Source: Petaurus breviceps papuanus (lineage: Eukaryota > Chordata > Mammalia > Diprotodontia > Petauridae). Taken from it: DNA of 64,000 nucleotides. Numbering within the stretch: position 1 is the first letter of the stretch; each line of letters begins with the position of its first letter. This document shows positions 10,869 to 23,275 of this stretch, piece after piece. Made by a program: the position numbers and the translations under genes. The notes beneath the pieces are model-generated. The model saw nothing but the letters and a program-made list of their open reading frames with translations, ran no database searches and was not told where the DNA came from. The DNA is taken from the NCBI GenBank assembly GCA_028583685.1, contig JAMXIF010000045.1, positions 2,679,163 through 2,743,162 of the forward strand. Direction: 5' to 3'.

Positions 10869-12629
10869 CTAGTGGTCCCGATTTCTATTGGAATTTGATA
10901 CCACTATCCTCGACTACCAATTTAGTAAACATGACAAAAGTTGGAAAAAAAGTTAGTGTAACGTGATATGTTCTTGATGAGACATTTCTGTCATGGTTTC
11001 CTTTTCTAATTGTTTATTAACCATGACTTCAGTATTTTATTGAAGAATTATTTACAGAAATCAATATTATAGTCACTGGAAAATATAAATTAATTTATGG
11101 CTTAAACTTATAATTGTTTATTTCTGAAACCTAAGTACTTGTGCAATAGTGACAACACCCACCAATTATAACTTTTTCCAGGTGTGATCCTTTTTAGAGA
11201 AATTTTTCTATTTGAGGCATAGCAATGAATTTCGAAAGTTACTCTGTTTATTGTCTTGGCAGGCATTTATAGATTCCCATTGTTGTTGAAATATCGTGGC
11301 ATGCTTCAAAAGTCAGTAATATAGTTCAGATAAATAAGACTTGTCCTGTTTTGATAACTAGATGCATTCTTTCAATGTGTAACTGGTTTATCTTTCTTTG
11401 ATGAAATTCACAAAAGGCATACAGTCCCAGGGAATGCCCAGACAATATGAACATATTCTTTTGGACTTCTTCACTATTTAAAATGGAGACAATAGAGTTG
11501 CCTCAATGCATGAGAAAAAAACAAAACAAAACTATATAATCTAAGGACTACAATGCTTTATGAATGTGGAATTATTTTTGCTAAAAAGGAACCTGTGACT
11601 CTCCTCTCTTTTTTATGCCATCTATATCTATATAGAGAGAGAGCACCCCAGACTAATAAAATAGTTTACAATCTTTGATATATTTTGTTATGGAATTACT
11701 TAATATTGTAGTTGTGATTAATAAAGCACTGATTGAAATGTGTTGTATACTTCTGTTCATTGAGCTGGGAGATTAGTGTTTATTCTCTTTCTTGCTTTGA
11801 GGAAAAAATCCATGGATGCTTGCATACTTATCTTTTGTGAGGCCATCAGAATCTTTGTGCAAAATAATTACAATTATTTATGGAATTTTGAAAATAATAA
11901 CTTTCAAAATGAGATCCCTCATTGATTCTTTTTTAAAATCTTCTACTAACTAAATGCAATAGACATTGCATGTTTTTGTAAATTCGTCTGAAAAGGTACA
12001 AAGTGTTTTGTACCAGAAACAGCAATTTATAGACAATGCCCTCTTCAGAGGGTTCAGATTTCTAAATAATCTAATGAGTCTATTATCTCATTAATGTGGG
12101 TATACCTTCTCATGATAGAGTTTGCAATCATTCCTACCTATCCTGTCTAACTCATGTGTCTGTCCCTCCTTAAATTCTCTGCAAGGTTTCTCCCCAAGAC
12201 ACTGATGGGCTTCCTTGTTTCCTTCTGACATGAAGAAGCTACAAGTGAATCGCAATAACTGTCCAACAGTTATTCTTCACTGTCACTTGAGGAACATTGC
12301 ATCTTCTTTTGTACTTGTCCATTTTGCTTAGAGCATTTTTTTGTCCTGTTTCAAAGTTCCTTATTTATAATATGTTTCAACCTGCTCATGCTTACCATAT
12401 GACTGTCCATTGCCTTTTGGATGATTCTCCATTTTATTTCTTTGGAGACAGTGGTTCTCCATGGCTCACAACCACACAACAACACCAGAAGTATATTGGT
12501 GTGAAAAAGATGTCAGTTTTTTTAGTTTCAGGTGATACAAATGATCAATGAGTCAAGGGAGTTTTAACTATCTTCTCTCTGGCCCAAGTCTTCAGTCTGC
12601 CTACAGAGAAAATATTCACTCCTTTAATA
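10869..12629. other. Intron, unassigned
   Basis: About 1.8 kb of AT-rich sequence without recognisable repeats or coding matches. Confidence 0.45.
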
Positions 12630-12776
12630 CTGAATTAGCAGTTAGGGGACCTGGCTTCTAATTGTTGTTGGGCTACTCACTACATGTATGACTTTAGGCA
12701 AGTCATTTGATTTTTCTAAGTCTCATTATCTGGGAGAACTAGGGAATCTCTGAGATAATTTTAAGATTTATGATTC
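12630..12776 (+). mobile_element. MIR-type SINE, degraded
   Basis: GCAGTTAGGGGACCTGGCTT, ATGACTTTAGGCAAGTCATT and GAGAACTAGGGAATCTCTGA keep MIR order. Confidence 0.65.
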
Positions 12777-13794
12777 TTTTTTTTTCTTGCAATAATTTTC
12801 AGAAATGATACCCAGCAATTCCTATTTTCATCTAACTTTATTTCATATTTAGTATTAAAGAGAGTAAAAAGTATTCTAAGAATTTTTTAAAGGTAAATTC
12901 ATTATGATCTGAATTTTCTCCTCTTTCTTTGTAGCAATTGCCTGGTAATGATTTTAGAATATTTATACCTTTTTTTTCTTCCCTGGTTTCCTTGATCTGT
13001 AGTTACTTTTTAATTCTTCTAGCATTCTTTGGCTTTCTCAAGGTTAGAAAAGTGAGTTAACAAATGCCTGTGAGCTATATAAAGACTTTTGTTGTGGATA
13101 GAATCGCAGATTTTGTCCTTGTGATGAGGGCTTATAGTTAGCTATGATATCAGCTACTTCTGAGAAGGACTGATCCCCAAAGGAATCAGGGTAGTCTCAG
13201 GAGCTTTGTGGCTCTTAAGGAGAACAGCCATTCTCAGAAACTTTTAAATTGTATAGCATCAAATCGAAAACCAATTTATAACTGCTCCATGTCAAAACTT
13301 ATGTTTGATCTATGTAGGCTAAAATGTTTAATATTAATACATAATGACTCAGAATGTTGAGTAGAATGTAATTGAACAATATTTTGACACCATTCTGAAG
13401 GTTTGATCCATTGGCAGAGCAAACAGCCTGAGCTGTTGAGCTGCAGAAGTGTGGATTAGTGGATTATGTTTGCACATTATGTGGATTTGCATGAATTGTT
13501 CCTTTAGAAAATATTCTAAATGCACACAAAAATTATTTGAAAAATATGTATGTGTTTGATGTACTCTAGCATTTTTTCATACCTCGAAATATTTTTAAAA
13601 GTCCTATTATGCTTAGTATAGTCTTGCCATTTTAAATAAGGATTTGACATTTTTAAAAATTCCTTTACTTTAAAAAGTCTGAGTTTAATTCATCTCTAGG
13701 CTTGTCTGTTCTAGCTCTAAAATCTGGTGATCTCTGTGTCCCAAAAGGAGTCAAACCATTTAGTTTACAAATAATTTAAATTATTTAAATCAGA
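12777..13794. other. Intron, unassigned
   Basis: Nothing recognised. Confidence 0.45.
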
Positions 13795-14100
13795 TCCAGA
13801 GCTAGAAGGAACCTTAGAAACCCATCTAGTCCAGCAGTTCTTAATCTTATGTATGTGAACCTATGGCAGTCTGATGAACCTATGAAATCCTTCTCAGTAT
13901 AACATTTTAATTGCATGAAATGAAATACATATGACTTAAAGGAAATCAATTTTGTTGAAGTACATTTATTAAGATATTTTTTTAAGTTTCTGTGTCCCAG
14001 GTTAAGAACACCTGATCTAGTCCATCACACTCATTTTACAGGGGAAACTATGGCCAACAAATATGAAATGAATTGTCCAAGGTCATATAGTATTAAAAAT
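13795..14100 (-). mobile_element. MIR-type SINE, antisense, split by a hAT element
   Basis: The left part is CCTTAGAAACCCATCTAGTC. The right part resumes at 14023 with CATTTTACAGGGGAAACTAT and CCAAGGTCATATAG. The hAT insertion at 13832-14014 interrupts it. Confidence 0.75.
13832..14014. mobile_element. Non-autonomous hAT-type transposon (183 bp)
   Basis: It begins CAGCAGTTCTTAATCTT and ends AAGGTTAAGAACACCTG-like sequence (CAGGTTAAGAACACCTG), which are imperfect inverted repeats of about 16 bp. It is flanked by exact 8-bp duplications ATCTAGTC at 13824-13831 and 14015-14022, the size made by hAT transposases. The interior has no coding potential. The family resembles Charlie-type MITEs of mammals; the exact name is not established. 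Confidence 0.88.
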
Positions 14101-14139
14101 GACATTTTTATGTACACTACATGTTTACAAAGAACTTAT

Positions 14140-14719
14140 AGAACATGATCTGGGCTCATGCACTCAAGCTTCATTTTCTTTTGCAAGCTGTATATGTTAG
14201 AGGGTTAAGGCATGATTGCTATGTTCAAAGTCCTATTGGGTAATTTTGAGAAGCTGAGTTTCTAGTATTATTACTTGCAAATGCCTATATGCTGTGTTTC
14301 CCAATAAGAATTTTCCAACCTGACTGAGCCTAGTGCTCCTGCTCATGGGGGAGGGAGGTGGTGAAGACTATGGATATATTGATTTGGGGAGTTCTAAGTT
14401 GCAGCAGGGATGAAGTTGATTGAGGCTCTGTGCTAAGTCTAGAACCAGTATGGTGTGAACTCCTAGGAGCAGTGGAAGAGTACCAAGCTGCCCCAGGAAG
14501 TGGAGTAAATTACTCCATATCAGAAACAGAGCAGGCTAAAACTCCCATGTTAATTAGCAATGGTATTAGACCCATGAGTATTCATTACTCTTCAAGTCTA
14601 GGAGAAACAGGAGATCCAGTCTCCCCCCATGCCCTCCCAGATAAAAACAATATTGACAACCAAAAAGCCCCAGATAAACAAAAATAAATTTCTAGCCCAA
14701 TTATCACCTTTAAAAAAGA
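14140..14719. other. Intron, unassigned
   Basis: The short open frame near 14430-14690 shows no family resemblance and I do not treat it as a gene. Confidence 0.4.
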
Positions 14720-14830
14720 TTCAACAAACATTTATTAAGTCCCTATTAAGCCCATACAGAGCACTAAAGGAAGAGGGACAAATGCTAGATAAGACCTTGT
14801 CTGTACCTTACAGAAATGTATAGATAAGTA
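14720..14830 (-). mobile_element. L2 LINE 3' end fragment, antisense
   Basis: TTCAACAAACATTTATTAAG followed by TCCCTATTAAGCCC is the L2 3' end in antisense. Confidence 0.55.
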
Positions 14831-15357
14831 ACTATCTGTCTGATATAAAAATTAAGATAAAAATACATTATTGTATTGGCATATAAGTGAGGCACAAAGT
14901 GCTATGTGATCATTCTGTTTTTTTAAAATTTAATATCTATATGTATATATATGTGTGTGTATATATATAGTCACGTTTATTATGAGTTTAAAATTTTTTC
15001 CTTCCTCCTGGCCCATGAAATCAGTTATATATGTGAAACTATGAAAAAACATATTTCCATATTAGCCATGTTGCAAAAAAACAAGAAAAAGTAAAGTGAA
15101 AAAGTTATACTTCAGTCTGCATTCAGAGTTCATCAGTTCTCTGTCTCTGGAGGTGGGTAGCAATTTTCATCTTGAGTCTTGTGGAATTATCTTGGATCAT
15201 TGTCTTGATTAGAGCGACTAAGTCTTTCACAGTTGATCATCCTTACAATATTGTTTAGAAGGTTGTTGCACAATATCTTCTTAGTTCTGTCCACTTTACT
15301 TGGCAGGAGTTCATATAAGTCCAGATTTTTCTGAAAGAGTTCTGCTCATCATTTCTT

Positions 15358-15671
15358 TTCTTTTTTTTTTTTTTTTAAAGCAATCGGGGTTAAGTAACTT
15401 GCTCAAGGTTACACGGCCAGTTATTTCTGGGTGTGGTGCTGAGTATGTGAGCCGAGGATTCGATCTCCAAGTCGTACTGACACTGGAGCCGGTGCTCTTA
15501 CTCACTGAGCCACCTGGCCACCCCTAAGCAATTGGGGTTAAGTAACTTGCTCAAGGTTACACAGCCAGGTGTTTCTGGGTGGATGCTAAGTGTCTGAGCC
15601 CGGGATTCGATCTCCAGGTCATATTGACACTGGAGCCAGTGCTCTTACTCGCTGTGCAACCTGGCTGCCCA
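15358..15671 (-). mobile_element. Dimeric tRNA-derived SINE, copy 1
   Basis: Two related but distinct SINE monomers lie head to tail on the minus strand, with a single poly(A) tail (poly-T at 15358-15376). The 3' monomer (15377-15524) carries GTTATTTCTGGGTGTGGTGC and the 5' monomer (15525-15671) carries GGTGTTTCTGGGTGGATGC. Each has a tRNA-like A-box region (CTCACTGAGCCACC in antisense) and a B-box-like GATTCGATCTCC. A single exact 13-bp duplication CTCATCATTTCTT flanks the whole unit at 15345-15357 and 15672-15684. It sits inside L1. Confidence 0.9.
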
Positions 15672-17863
15672 CTCATCATTTCTTATAGCCCAATATTATT
15701 CCATCACAATCATATACCACAACTTATTCAGCCTTTCTCCAGTTGCTGGGCATTCTCTCAGTTTCTAATTCCTTGCCACCACAAAAATAATTGCTATGAA
15801 TGTTTCTTTTTACATATGGGTACTTTTCCTTTAATCTCTTTTGGACACAGATGTAGTAGTGGTATTGCTAGGTGAAAGTATGCACAGTTTTATAGCCCTC
15901 TGAGCACATTTCCAAATTGTTCTCCAGAATGGTTGGGCTGGTTCCAACACCAACAGTGTATTATAGTTCCAATTTCCACATCCCCTCCAAACTTTATCTT
16001 TTACCTTTTCTGTCATATTAGTCAATCAGATAGGTGTGAGATGATACCTGAGAGTTTTAATTTACATTTATCTAGTCAGTATTGATTTAGAGTATTTTTT
16101 TTCAAATGACTATAGATAGCTTTGCTTTCTTCTGAAAACTACCTGTTCAGATACTTTGACCATTTATCAATTAGGGAATGACTTGTATTTTTTGAAATTT
16201 GACTCATTTCTCTATATATGTGAGAAATGAGATCTTTATCAGACAAAGTGATATTTTATTCCAGTTTTCTGTTTTCCTTCTAGTTTTAGATGCATTTATT
16301 TTGTTTGTGCAAAATCTTTATTTAATGTAATCAAAATTATCCATTTTACTTCCCATGATTTTTTCCATCATAATTCTTCCATTATCCACAAATATAACAG
16401 GTAAAATTTTCCATGTTTCCCTAATTTGCTTATAATATCACCCTTTATGTCTAAATCTTGTGCCCATTTTAAACTTATTTTGGTATATGGTATGATATAT
16501 TGATTTATATCTAGCTTCTGCCAGATTGATTTTCAATTTTGCCAGCAATTTTTTGTCAAAAAGGGATTTCTTTTCCCCAAAGCATGGACCTTTGGTTATA
16601 TCAAACACTAGATTACTATGGTTATTTACTACTGTTTATTGTATTCCTAATCTCTTCTAGAGTTCCACCACTCCATCTCTTAGCCAGCATCAGATTGACC
16701 TTTTTGTTCTATCACATTAATTTTGTTATTATTTTTTCTAACTCCATGAGTCTTTGGAAGTTTGATTGGTATGGCACTGAATAAGTAAATTAACTTAGGT
16801 AGAATTATCATTTTTATTATATTGGCTTGACCTACTCATAAGCAATTAATATTTCTTCAATTATTTAGCTCTTTAATTGTGTGAAAAGTGTTTTGTAATT
16901 TGTTCATATAGTTGGCAGGTAGACTCCCAAGTATTTTATATTGTCTGAAATGATTTTAAATGATATATTTTTTCAGTCTCTTGCTGCTGGACTCTTGTTG
17001 CTAATATATAGAAATGCTGATGATTTATCTAGATTTATTTTACATCCTGCAACTTTGCACAATTTGTTAATTATTTCATCTAGATTTTTAGTTGATTTCC
17101 TAGGATTTTCTAAGTATATCATCATATCATCTGCTAGAGTGATAGGTTTTGTTTCTTTGTTGCCTATTTTTATTCCTTTGATTCCTTTTTCCTGTTTTAT
17201 TGTTAGAGTTAGGATTTCTAGTGTAACATTAAATAATAGTGGTGATGATGAACATCTTTACTTCATCCTGATCTTACTGGGAAGGCTTCTACCTCATCTT
17301 CATTACAGATAAATGATTGCTGATGGTTTTAGATAGATATTACTTAGCATTTTAAGGAAAGCTCCATTATTCCTAAGTTTTCTACTTTTTGTAATAGGAA
17401 TGAGTGTTGTATTTTGTCAGAAGTTTTTTTCTATATTTATTGAGATAATCATAAAATTTTTGTTAGTGTTGTTATTGATATGGTCAATTATGCTGATATT
17501 TCCTCATTTGCAGCCCTGCATTCTTGGTAAAAAAAATTTCACCTGGTCATAGTGTATGATCTTTGTGATATATTGCTGTAATTGTTATTTATAATGTTTG
17601 TATCAAAATTCATTAGGGAAATTGGTCCATAATTGTCTTTCTCTGTTTTTGCCCTTTGTGGTTTAGGTATCAGTACCATATTTTTGTCATAAAAGGAATT
17701 TAGTAGGATTCCTTCTCTGCCTGTTTTTTCCAAATAGTTTATATATTATTGCAACTAATTGTTCTTCTTTAAAATCAAGTTAATCGATGTTTTATTTATT
17801 TTGTTGTGTTTTTTCTTCATAAAACCTGCTCCTAGTTTTTTTTGTAGTTAGTTCAGTTTTTTT

Positions 17864-17905
17864 TAAGCAATTGGGATTAAATAACTTGCCCAAGGTTACA
17901 AGGCC

Positions 17906-17943
<38 letters not shown>

Positions 17944-18023
17944 GTATCTGAGGCCGGAACCAATCCCAGGTCCTCCCGACTCTGGGGCTGGCACTCTTAC
18001 TCACTATGCCACCTAGACGTCCC
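17864..18023 (-). mobile_element. Short-type tRNA-derived SINE with internal (GT)n, antisense
   Basis: Inserted in L1 with an exact 15-bp duplication TAGTTCAGTTTTTTT (17849-17863; 18024-18038). A (GT)16-type tract at 17909-17940 occupies the position where other copies carry GTTTTTGTGTTAAGTG. Confidence 0.88.
17909..17941. repeat. (GT)n microsatellite inside a SINE
   Basis: Uninterrupted GT dinucleotides, about 16 units. Confidence 0.95.
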
Positions 18024-20092
18024 TAGTTCAGTTTTTTTAAACTTTCAGTATTAATCTCTTTGATTTTCAGGATTTATATTTTGGGGGGTTAGTTGGGAAT
18101 TTTCCATTTGTTATTTTTCTATTTTTTAAAAATTGCATGCCCAATTCATTGATCTGCTCTTTCTCCATTTTATTTATTTATTTATTATCAACTATCCTCA
18201 TACTGAGAAAAATCCCATGAGTTACAATAATCATTTTTCTATGTAGAAATATAAATAGTTCGACTTTAATAAGTTCCTTATGATTTCATTTTCCTGTTTA
18301 CCTTCTCATGCTTCTCTTGCTTCTTGTATTTGAAAGTCAAATTTTTCTGTTCAGCTCTGTTTTTTTTTTCCATCAAGAATGCTTGAAAATCCTCTGTTTC
18401 ATTGAATGAGCATATTTTTCCCTGAACTATTTATACTCACTTTTCCTGGGTAGATGATTCTTGGTTTTAATCCTAGTTCCTTTGATGTCTGGAATATCAT
18501 ATTCCAAGCCCTTCAGTCCCTTAATGTAGAAGCTGATAGGTCTTGTGTTATCCTGATTGGGTTTCCACAATACTCAAATTGTTTCTTCCTGACTGCTTGA
18601 AGTATTTTCTCCTTGACCGGGAACTCTGGAATTTGGCTATAGTATTCCTAGGACTTTCCTTTTTGGGATCTTTTGCAAGAGGTGATGGGTGAATTCTTTC
18701 AATTTCTATTTTGCCCTCTGGTTCTAGAATATCAAGGCAATTTTCCTTGAGAATTTCTTGAAAGATGGTGTCTAGGCTCTTTTTTTGATCATAGCTTTCA
18801 AGTAATCCAATAATTTTTTAATTTTCTTTCCTGGATCTATTTTCCAGGTAAGTGGTTTTTCTAATGAGATATTTCACATTGCCTTCTATTTTTCATTTTT
18901 TTGGATATCCTTTATATTATCTTGATTTCTCATAAAGTCATTAGCTTCCAATTGCTCCAATCTAATTTGAAAGGAATTATTCTCTTCAGTGAGTTCTTGA
19001 AATTCCTTTTCCGTCTGACAAATTTCGCTTTTTAAGGCATTCTTCTCCTCATTGGCTTTTTGGGCCTCTTTTGCCATTTGAGTTAGTCTACTTTTTAAGG
19101 TGTCATTTTCTTCAGAATTTTTTGGGGGTCTCCCTTAGCAGGCTGTTGACTCACTTTTCATGATTTTCTTGCATCGTTCTCATTTCTCTTCCCAATTTTT
19201 CCTCCCAATGATTTTCAAAATCATTCTTGAAATCCTCCATGGCCTGTGAGCAGTTCACATTTTTCTTGGATGTTTTTGATACAAGAGTTGCGACTTCATT
19301 GTCCTCCTCCAGTTCCATGCTTTGATCTTTTCTGTCCCCCAAAAAGGATTGTGGTTTGATTGCACTTCCTCTGCTTTCTTATCTTCCCAGTTACTTGACT
19401 TTTGAGCTCTTTGCTTCCAGATTGCTGAGAGCTATGTCTCAAATCACGGGGGTTTTCACAGCTGCCAGAGTGATTAGTTGGGTGCCCTCTCTACAGCCCC
19501 TACAAGCTCTATCACACTGGCCACACACCACACGATCATCACCCAAGACCACAATCCAGATCCAAGCAGGTCAAAGCAAGAGTGATTACCCTCTGAATTG
19601 TCACTTGGTCTCCCTATGATCTGCAGGCCAGGAGCTCAGGAAGTAGCCATGGGGCAGCAGCTGCAGCTGCCTTGGCTTTTCCACTTCTTGCTCTGGGGGC
19701 AGGGGATGGATTGCTCTCTTTGTTTATCCTTCTAACAGAGTTCCCCACCCACCTTTTATTTCCTCTTTGGTGTTTATGGATTGAGAAGTCAGGAAACCAC
19801 CACAGCTCCTGGTCATTTACTCTCCTGAAGTCTGCTCTGGCTGGTCTGGGGCTCCCTTATGCCAGAAATGTGGCTTATGGGGGACTCTGCTCGGCTCCCA
19901 GTGCACTGCGATTGACCTTTCCTGTTGGCCTGCCAGGCTGCCTTCAATGGGAGATTTGTTTCTCTCTGTCACTTGTGAGTTCTGTAGCTTTAAAATTTGT
20001 TTAGAGTCTTTTTTTTACATGTATTTGAAGTGTTTGGAGTCAGAGCCCACACCAAGTTTGTGCTTTTACTCTGTCATCTTGGCTCTGCCCCC

Positions 20093-21358
20093 TTCTTTTC
20101 ATAATTTTCTTGCATCACTATTTTCTATTCCCATTTTTACTCTACTTTCCTTATTTGTTTATTAAAATCTTTTTGGAGCACTTTCAGGAATTCTTGTTGA
20201 ACTTGTGTACAGTTTACACATTTCTTTAAGGCTTTGCTTATAGATGTTTTGACATTGGTGTCTTCTGAACTTGTGTCTTGTTTTTCCTTTCCTTCATAAT
20301 AGTTTTTATGGTCAGTTTCTTTTTTCTTCTTGTTCTTTGCTTATTTTTCTAATCTATTTCTTAACCTTTAACTTTATGTTAAAATAAGCTCTGCTCCGAA
20401 TGTGGAGGAAGAACTTTCTCACACTTTATTTTGTGTTTCTGTTTTCAGAACTAGTTCTGGGGGTCTGTACATTTCTGGTGCTTTTATTTATTTTTATTTA
20501 CTTGCTTTTTGGAGGGCAATTGGGGTTAAGTAACTTGCCCAAGGTCACACAACTAGTTTTTTTTTTTTTTTGTATTAAGTGTCTGAGGCCAGATTTGAAC
20601 TCAGGTCCTCCTGACTCCAGGGCTGGTGCTCTACTCACTGTGCCACCTAGCTGCCCTATGGTGCTTTTAAAAGTAGTATGATCAAAGGACAGGTGTAACT
20701 ACTGTTCTACTGGTTTGTTCTCTGATCTTTACCCAGGAAAGAACTTTGCTGTTTTGCAGGCACAAGTGCTAGTGCTTCTCTTGACCCTGGAACTGTGACC
20801 AAGACCTCTGCTTTCCTGTAACTGCAAGCTCTGTCACTCCCTTCTGCCTTGGAACTGAGACCAGGACCCTTAGTTCCTTTTGAGGGAGTACACAACCACT
20901 CTTCTCTAACCTGGAGCTATGCTCAATACCCCTGCTTCCCTCCTGGCTGCAAACAATGGTGTTCTTTTACTATTCAGAACTGTTTATGGGCAGTACAGCA
21001 GTGTCCTGCATCCTGTGCCAGAAGATGATCTCCTGTGTTCTCCTTCTGATCAGTTGTTTGGTCTTCCCATATTTTGGCTGAGAACTCCTGCAGCTGCTGG
21101 TGCTGCTGCTGTTGTAGCTGCCACCAAGGCCCACTGCTGGTATTCCACCACGTGTGCTGAATTTCGGGCCAGTACCTGCCCTGGTGTCATATACCTCTTC
21201 TGTGAAACTCCCAAGTTGTGTTAGTCTGGAAATAGCTCTCCCCAACCTTTTGTTGGCTCTGCCACCCAAAAATTTTATTTGAGGTATCATATTAAAGTTT
21301 TTAGAGGGAATTGGGAGAATTCAGCTGAGTTGCTTCTATCTTGTCTCTGCCACTGATC
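20093..21358 (-). mobile_element. L1 LINE 5' portion, antisense
   Basis: The minus strand starts at about 21358 with ATCAGTGGCAGAGACAAGAT (an L1 5' UTR start) and runs into the beginning of ORF1 (20095-20340, parallel to 19147-19340 of the neighbouring L1). It stops abruptly at 20093 where the next L1 begins. A SINE is inserted at 20487-20658. Confidence 0.75.
20487..20658 (-). mobile_element. Short-type tRNA-derived SINE, antisense
   Basis: It has GGGGTTAAGTAACTTGCCC, a T13 run in the centre, and GAACTCAGGTCCTCCTGACT with the head CTGTGCCACCTAGCTGCCC. The duplication TGGTGCTTTTA is at 20476-20486 and 20659-20669. Confidence 0.9.
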
Positions 21359-22044
21359 CTAGATTATTATTTTTACAAAAGTATTTATAAAGTTGGTTTT
21401 GTAAGAAAAGTTGATTTTTAAAAATCCCTAAAACATAGGGTTAAATTCTCCCATATCTATACAGAGGATCCAGGGGCAGAGTAGCCTTAAATTTAGAGAA
21501 CTATAGTATTGGGCACATGTGTAGAAAATTTATGTGTGGTCAAAAAATAAATACACAAGTACTGGTTATTAGGAATTCTTTCTTGAGTCTATAGGCAACA
21601 TATTCTTTACCACAAAGAGGTCAAATTCTCGGAAATTCCTTCCTCCCTTGTGTGGCTAACCCTTTATATCTATCGATTTCAGTCTTTTTTATGTTTATCC
21701 TTAGTGTGTCTCACTCTGATCACAATCGAATGTATGATCCCCTACTGGTCCATTCTGTCCAAAAAAGATGATTAGTGCTTGGGGGCAGATAAAATGGGGG
21801 AGAAGGGGATAAAGAGAAAGTGTTTTACTTTATCCTTTCCTTTTCTTGCTCTTTTAGAGCTTAGTTCTCTCTTATGGGTTTGACTCAAGAATTCTTAATT
21901 CCAAAAGTAAAATTTTCCACTATTAGACTGCTGAGCCCCTCTAGAGAGAAAGAGAAAATGCTGAGTTCTTTTACTATCATAGTGCTCCCAGAGGTATGGT
22001 TAGGTTGTTTGGTTATCAAATCCTATTTTCCCTCCCTCAAGTCA
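21359..22044. other. Intron, unassigned
   Basis: No repeat or gene recognised. Confidence 0.45.
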
Positions 22045-22420
22045 AGGTAATGAGAATTTATAAAGCACCTACTATGTGACAAGCAGTTTTCAGGGCTACG
22101 AAGAAAGAAAAAAATAATCCCTGACTTCAGGGAGCTCACAATCTAATTATGGAGACAAGATAGAAATAATCGTGTAGAAAAAAAGGTGTGGATACATAAT
22201 AAATTGCAGATAATCTCAGAGGGACAGTGCTAACATTAAAGGGTACTGGGAAAAACTTCTTGCAGAATGTGGAATTTTAGCTGAGACTTGAAGGAATCTA
22301 GGAGGCAGAGATGAGGAGGGAGAGCATTTCCGGTATGGAAGACAAGCTAAGAAAAAGGAAGATGGAGTAGGGAACAAAAAGGAGACCAGTATCACTAGAA
22401 TTACATTTCAGTGTGTAGAA
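22045..22420 (-). mobile_element. L2 LINE fragment, antisense
   Basis: AAAGCACCTACTATGTGACA, GGGAGCTCACAATCTAATTA, AGCTGAGACTTGAAGGAATC and AGGAGGGAGAGCATTTC follow L2 antisense order. Confidence 0.8.
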
Positions 22421-22544
22421 ATCTTGTTTACACATCACATTCATTGATTTATTGATTGATTCCATAAATCTAAGAGACATTCTGATCTGGTGAAAGTCTC
22501 AGTGTATGGAACATCTTGCTAATTGAATTGGGGGTGGGGAGAAC

Positions 22545-22797
22545 TCTACCCTTTATATACTTTACATTCATGATCTTATTTGACCTAGCTAACAACTCTG
22601 TGAGGTAGGTATTTATTGCAGGTTTCATTCCCATTTACAAAGGAGAAAACTACCAGCCTGGGGAGACCCTAGAAAACGATTAGGAGCCTAAGAGATGATA
22701 GACTAATTATCCATGATTAAATAGATAGTAAGTGTTAGAGTCAGAATGGATTCCAAACCCAACATTCTCTCCACAAGGCCATGCTGCCTTTTCGTAC
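22545..22797 (-). mobile_element. THER1/MIR-type SINE, antisense
   Basis: TTACATTCATGATCTTATTT, ACAACTCTGTGAGGTAGGTA, a CCCATTTACAAAGGAGAAAA run and CATGCTGCCTTTT at the head end. Confidence 0.75.
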
Positions 22798-22949
22798 TAA
22801 ATAGCAGAGCTGGATTTAGAACTTAGGTCTTCCAGTTATAAGTCCATTGCTTTTTCCTCCCTGTCACATTGCTGCTAGTCAGAGGCCACCATTGTCCCCT
22901 ACTTTTAGCAATACGCATACTGAATTAGCAATACACATACTGAATTTCT

Positions 22950-23109
22950 TTTTTTTTTTCTAAGCAATCGGGGTTAAGTAACTTGCTCAAGGTTACACGG
23001 CCAGTTATTTCTGGGTGTGGTGCTGAGTGTCTGAGCCCGGGATTTGATCTCCAGGTCGTCCCAACACTGGAGCCGGTGCTCTTACTCGCTGAGCCACCTG
23101 GCCGCCCCT
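22950..23109 (-). mobile_element. Monomeric SINE matching the 3' monomer of the dimer, antisense
   Basis: It has the diagnostic GTTATTTCTGGGTGTGGTGC of the 3' monomer. An exact 16-bp duplication CACATACTGAATTTCT lies at 22934-22949 and 23110-23125. Little divergence and an intact poly-T tract suggest a recent insertion. Confidence 0.92.
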
Positions 23110-23159
23110 CACATACTGAATTTCTATTTCCAACACTATTGATCTAACAGTGAAAATTT

Positions 23160-23275
23160 TCAATTTTTAATTCATCAAACATTTATTTAGAGTCTACTCT
23201 GGCTAGGCAATGGCCCTGCAGAGAAATACAAATCATTTCTTGCCTTCAGTGAGCTTACATTCTGGCATAGGGGAG
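23160..23275 (-). mobile_element. L2 LINE 3' fragment, antisense
   Basis: CATCAAACATTTATTTAGAG and CAGTGAGCTTACATTCTGG are L2 3' landmarks. Confidence 0.6.

Larger units (their letters stand above)
14930..20092 (-). mobile_element. L1 LINE, antisense, near full span but internally deleted
   Basis: On the minus strand it begins with a 5' UTR at 20092 (GGGGGCAGAGCCAAGATGAC). ORF1 coiled-coil fragments follow (CSQAMEDFKNDFENHWEEKL near 19200; LTEENNSFQIRLEQLEAND near 18960). Reverse-transcriptase fragments include DNYGPISLMNFDTNI near 17600 and LADDMMIYLENP near 17110-17145, the ADD catalytic pair. The 3' UTR runs to about 14930. The endonuclease-coding part of ORF2 is missing between about 18050 and 18360. 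Two SINEs are inserted (15358-15671 and 17864-18023). It is defective and cannot encode both complete proteins. Confidence 0.88.

Noticed and set aside
14430-14823. Two overlapping short open frames
   Set aside because: No similarity to any family I know; the second overlaps an antisense L2 remnant.
16941-17312. 123-codon + strand open frame
   Set aside because: It is the antisense shadow of the L1 reverse-transcriptase region (ADDM motif on the minus strand).
19672-20004. 110-codon + strand open frame
   Set aside because: It is the antisense of an L1 5' UTR and ORF1 leader.
20919-21290. Overlapping open frames on both strands of about 100 codons
   Set aside because: They fall in an L1 5' UTR with raised GC content, and neither resembles a known protein.
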